64,000 bases of DNA from an endosymbiont of Escarpia spicata. Lineage in GTDB: Bacteria > Pseudomonadota > Gammaproteobacteria > Chromatiales > Chromatiaceae. Made by a program: the position numbers and the translations under genes. Location: positions 62,001 to 126,000 of the forward strand of contig QFXE01000001.1 in assembly GCA_003349915.1 (NCBI GenBank). The letters run 5' to 3'. Positions 63,317 through 64,000 of the stretch are shown here, one piece after another; position 1 is the first letter of the stretch, and the number at the start of each line of letters is the position of its first letter. Under the pieces are notes generated by a model. That model was not told the origin of the DNA. It searched no databases and saw only the letters and a program-made list of their open reading frames with translations.

Positions 63317-64000
63317 ATGAAAAAAATCAAAGTAATGATCGTTATCAGTAACCTGGAGTATGGCGGTGCCCAGCGGCAGGTTGTCGAGCTTGCAAATAAT
63401 ATCGACAAAGAAAGATTTAATCTCTCAATCTGTGTGTTATCGCCCTATATCCCGATGCGGCAGGAGTTAATTGACGGCGAAAATGGTTTTTTTGTCGTTG
63501 AAAAGAAGGCAAAATTTGATTTGACCGTCGCAACCAGGTTGGCCAAGATTCTAAAACAGCAGGCTATCGATATTGTCCATGGTTATCTCTTCGATGCTGA
63601 AATCGCCGTGCGCCTGGCAGGAAAGCTCGCAGGAACCCGTATTATTCTGGGGTCTGAACGGAACTGCTATCATCGCTACGGTGGACACCAGTTGCTGGCC
63701 TATAAAATCACCCGCAACTGGGTGGATTGGATCGTTGCCAACTCAAGAGCAGGGGCAGCCTTCAACCGTTCTCTGCTTGGCTACGATGATGAGAGATATC
63801 GGGTAGTCCATAACGGTGTGAATATGGACAAATTCAAACCGGTTGAAAATAAGGTAGAAGCTAAACAAAAACATGGGATTGGAGACGAGCCTGTTATCGG
63901 CATGTTTGCCAGCTTCAAAAAACAAAAACGCCACGATACTTTTTTTCTGGCGGCAAATGAGGTCCTGAAAAAGATACCCAACATCAAACTCCTTCTCGTG
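63317..64000 (+). CDS. Family 4 glycosyltransferase, cut by the window end
   Basis: At least 228 residues, with no stop before the window ends. The N-terminus (MKKIKVMIVISNLEYGGAQRQVVELA) and the VVHNGVNMDKFKP motif are typical of GT4 (GT-B fold) retaining glycosyltransferases. ATG 63317 has GGAAG just upstream. It continues the polysaccharide cluster after the sulfotransferase. The acceptor cannot be told. Confidence 0.9.
   Translation, partial: MKKIKVMIVISNLEYGGAQRQVVELANNIDKERFNLSICVLSPYIPMRQELIDGENGFFVVEKKAKFDLTVATRLAKILKQQAIDIVHGYLFDAEIAVRLAGKLAGTRIILGSERNCYHRYGGHQLLAYKITRNWVDWIVANSRAGAAFNRSLLGYDDERYRVVHNGVNMDKFKPVENKVEAKQKHGIGDEPVIGMFASFKKQKRHDTFFLAANEVLKKIPNIKLLLV

Overview
The window looks like a chromosome segment from a sulfur-oxidising gammaproteobacterium, probably of the Chromatiales/Sedimenticolaceae type and possibly a symbiont. 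The main evidence is an oxidative-type dsrAB pair that resembles the Allochromatium enzyme. Supporting evidence is typical gammaproteobacterial housekeeping (aspS, nudB, ygfZ, hrpB, mobA, prmB, hemN, rnr-rlmB, tcdA, dgt, iscR) and dispersed short palindromic repeats between genes. The species assignment is inference; I could run no search.

Layout. 1-4.4 kb: PilZ protein, FmdB-type zinc ribbon, DUF502 membrane protein, aspS, nudB. 4.4-8.8 kb (minus): deaminase, ABC exporter pair, HDOD protein, ygfZ. 8.9-14 kb: an RNB exoribonuclease, a lipoprotein, then dsrA-dsrB standing alone. 14.1-19.2 kb (minus): TetR regulator, MMPL exporter, LolA-like periplasmic protein and an outer-membrane barrel, with a palindromic operator before the regulator. 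19.3-21.4 kb: a small protein and a Rad50/SMC-like ATPase that carries two membrane helices where a hinge or zinc hook would be. 21.5-25.2 kb: DUF1269 protein, hrpB, mobA.

25.5-36.3 kb is the most interesting region. It is a diffusible-signal-factor (DSF, Rpf) signalling island: an RpfF-like synthase convergent with an RpfC-like hybrid kinase, then a second RpfC-like membrane protein without kinase domains (an RpfH-like position), RpfG (REC-HD-GYP) and a tandem-receiver protein. Inside it sit an acyl carrier protein, a ketosynthase and a cyclopropane-synthase-family methyltransferase, which suggests a dedicated or modified fatty-acid signal pathway. The second RpfC-like gene has an in-frame UGA and has lost its phospho-acceptor aspartate.

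36.4-49.5 kb: P-loop kinase plus metA, tRNA-Asp, a PiT phosphate transporter broken by a frameshift, DUF2959 protein, glycine-zipper lipoprotein, dgt, a haem-sensor/GGDEF-EAL protein broken in its GAF domain, tcdA, an RsmC-like methyltransferase and a FrnE-type thioredoxin-fold protein. 49.5-58.2 kb: CPA2 antiporter, rnr-rlmB, a lone iscR with a clear promoter and terminator, prmB, hemN. 58.5-64 kb: the start of an exopolysaccharide or O-antigen locus (priming transferase, WecG-type transferase, O-antigen polymerase/ligase-like protein, sulfotransferase, glycosyltransferase cut by the window end).

Together the genes suggest an organism that oxidises reduced sulfur and controls surface polysaccharide and attachment through DSF and cyclic-di-GMP (PilZ, RpfG, GGDEF-EAL). 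Three disrupted genes in 15 kb (RpfC-like, PiT, GGDEF-EAL) point either to ongoing gene decay or to sequencing errors.
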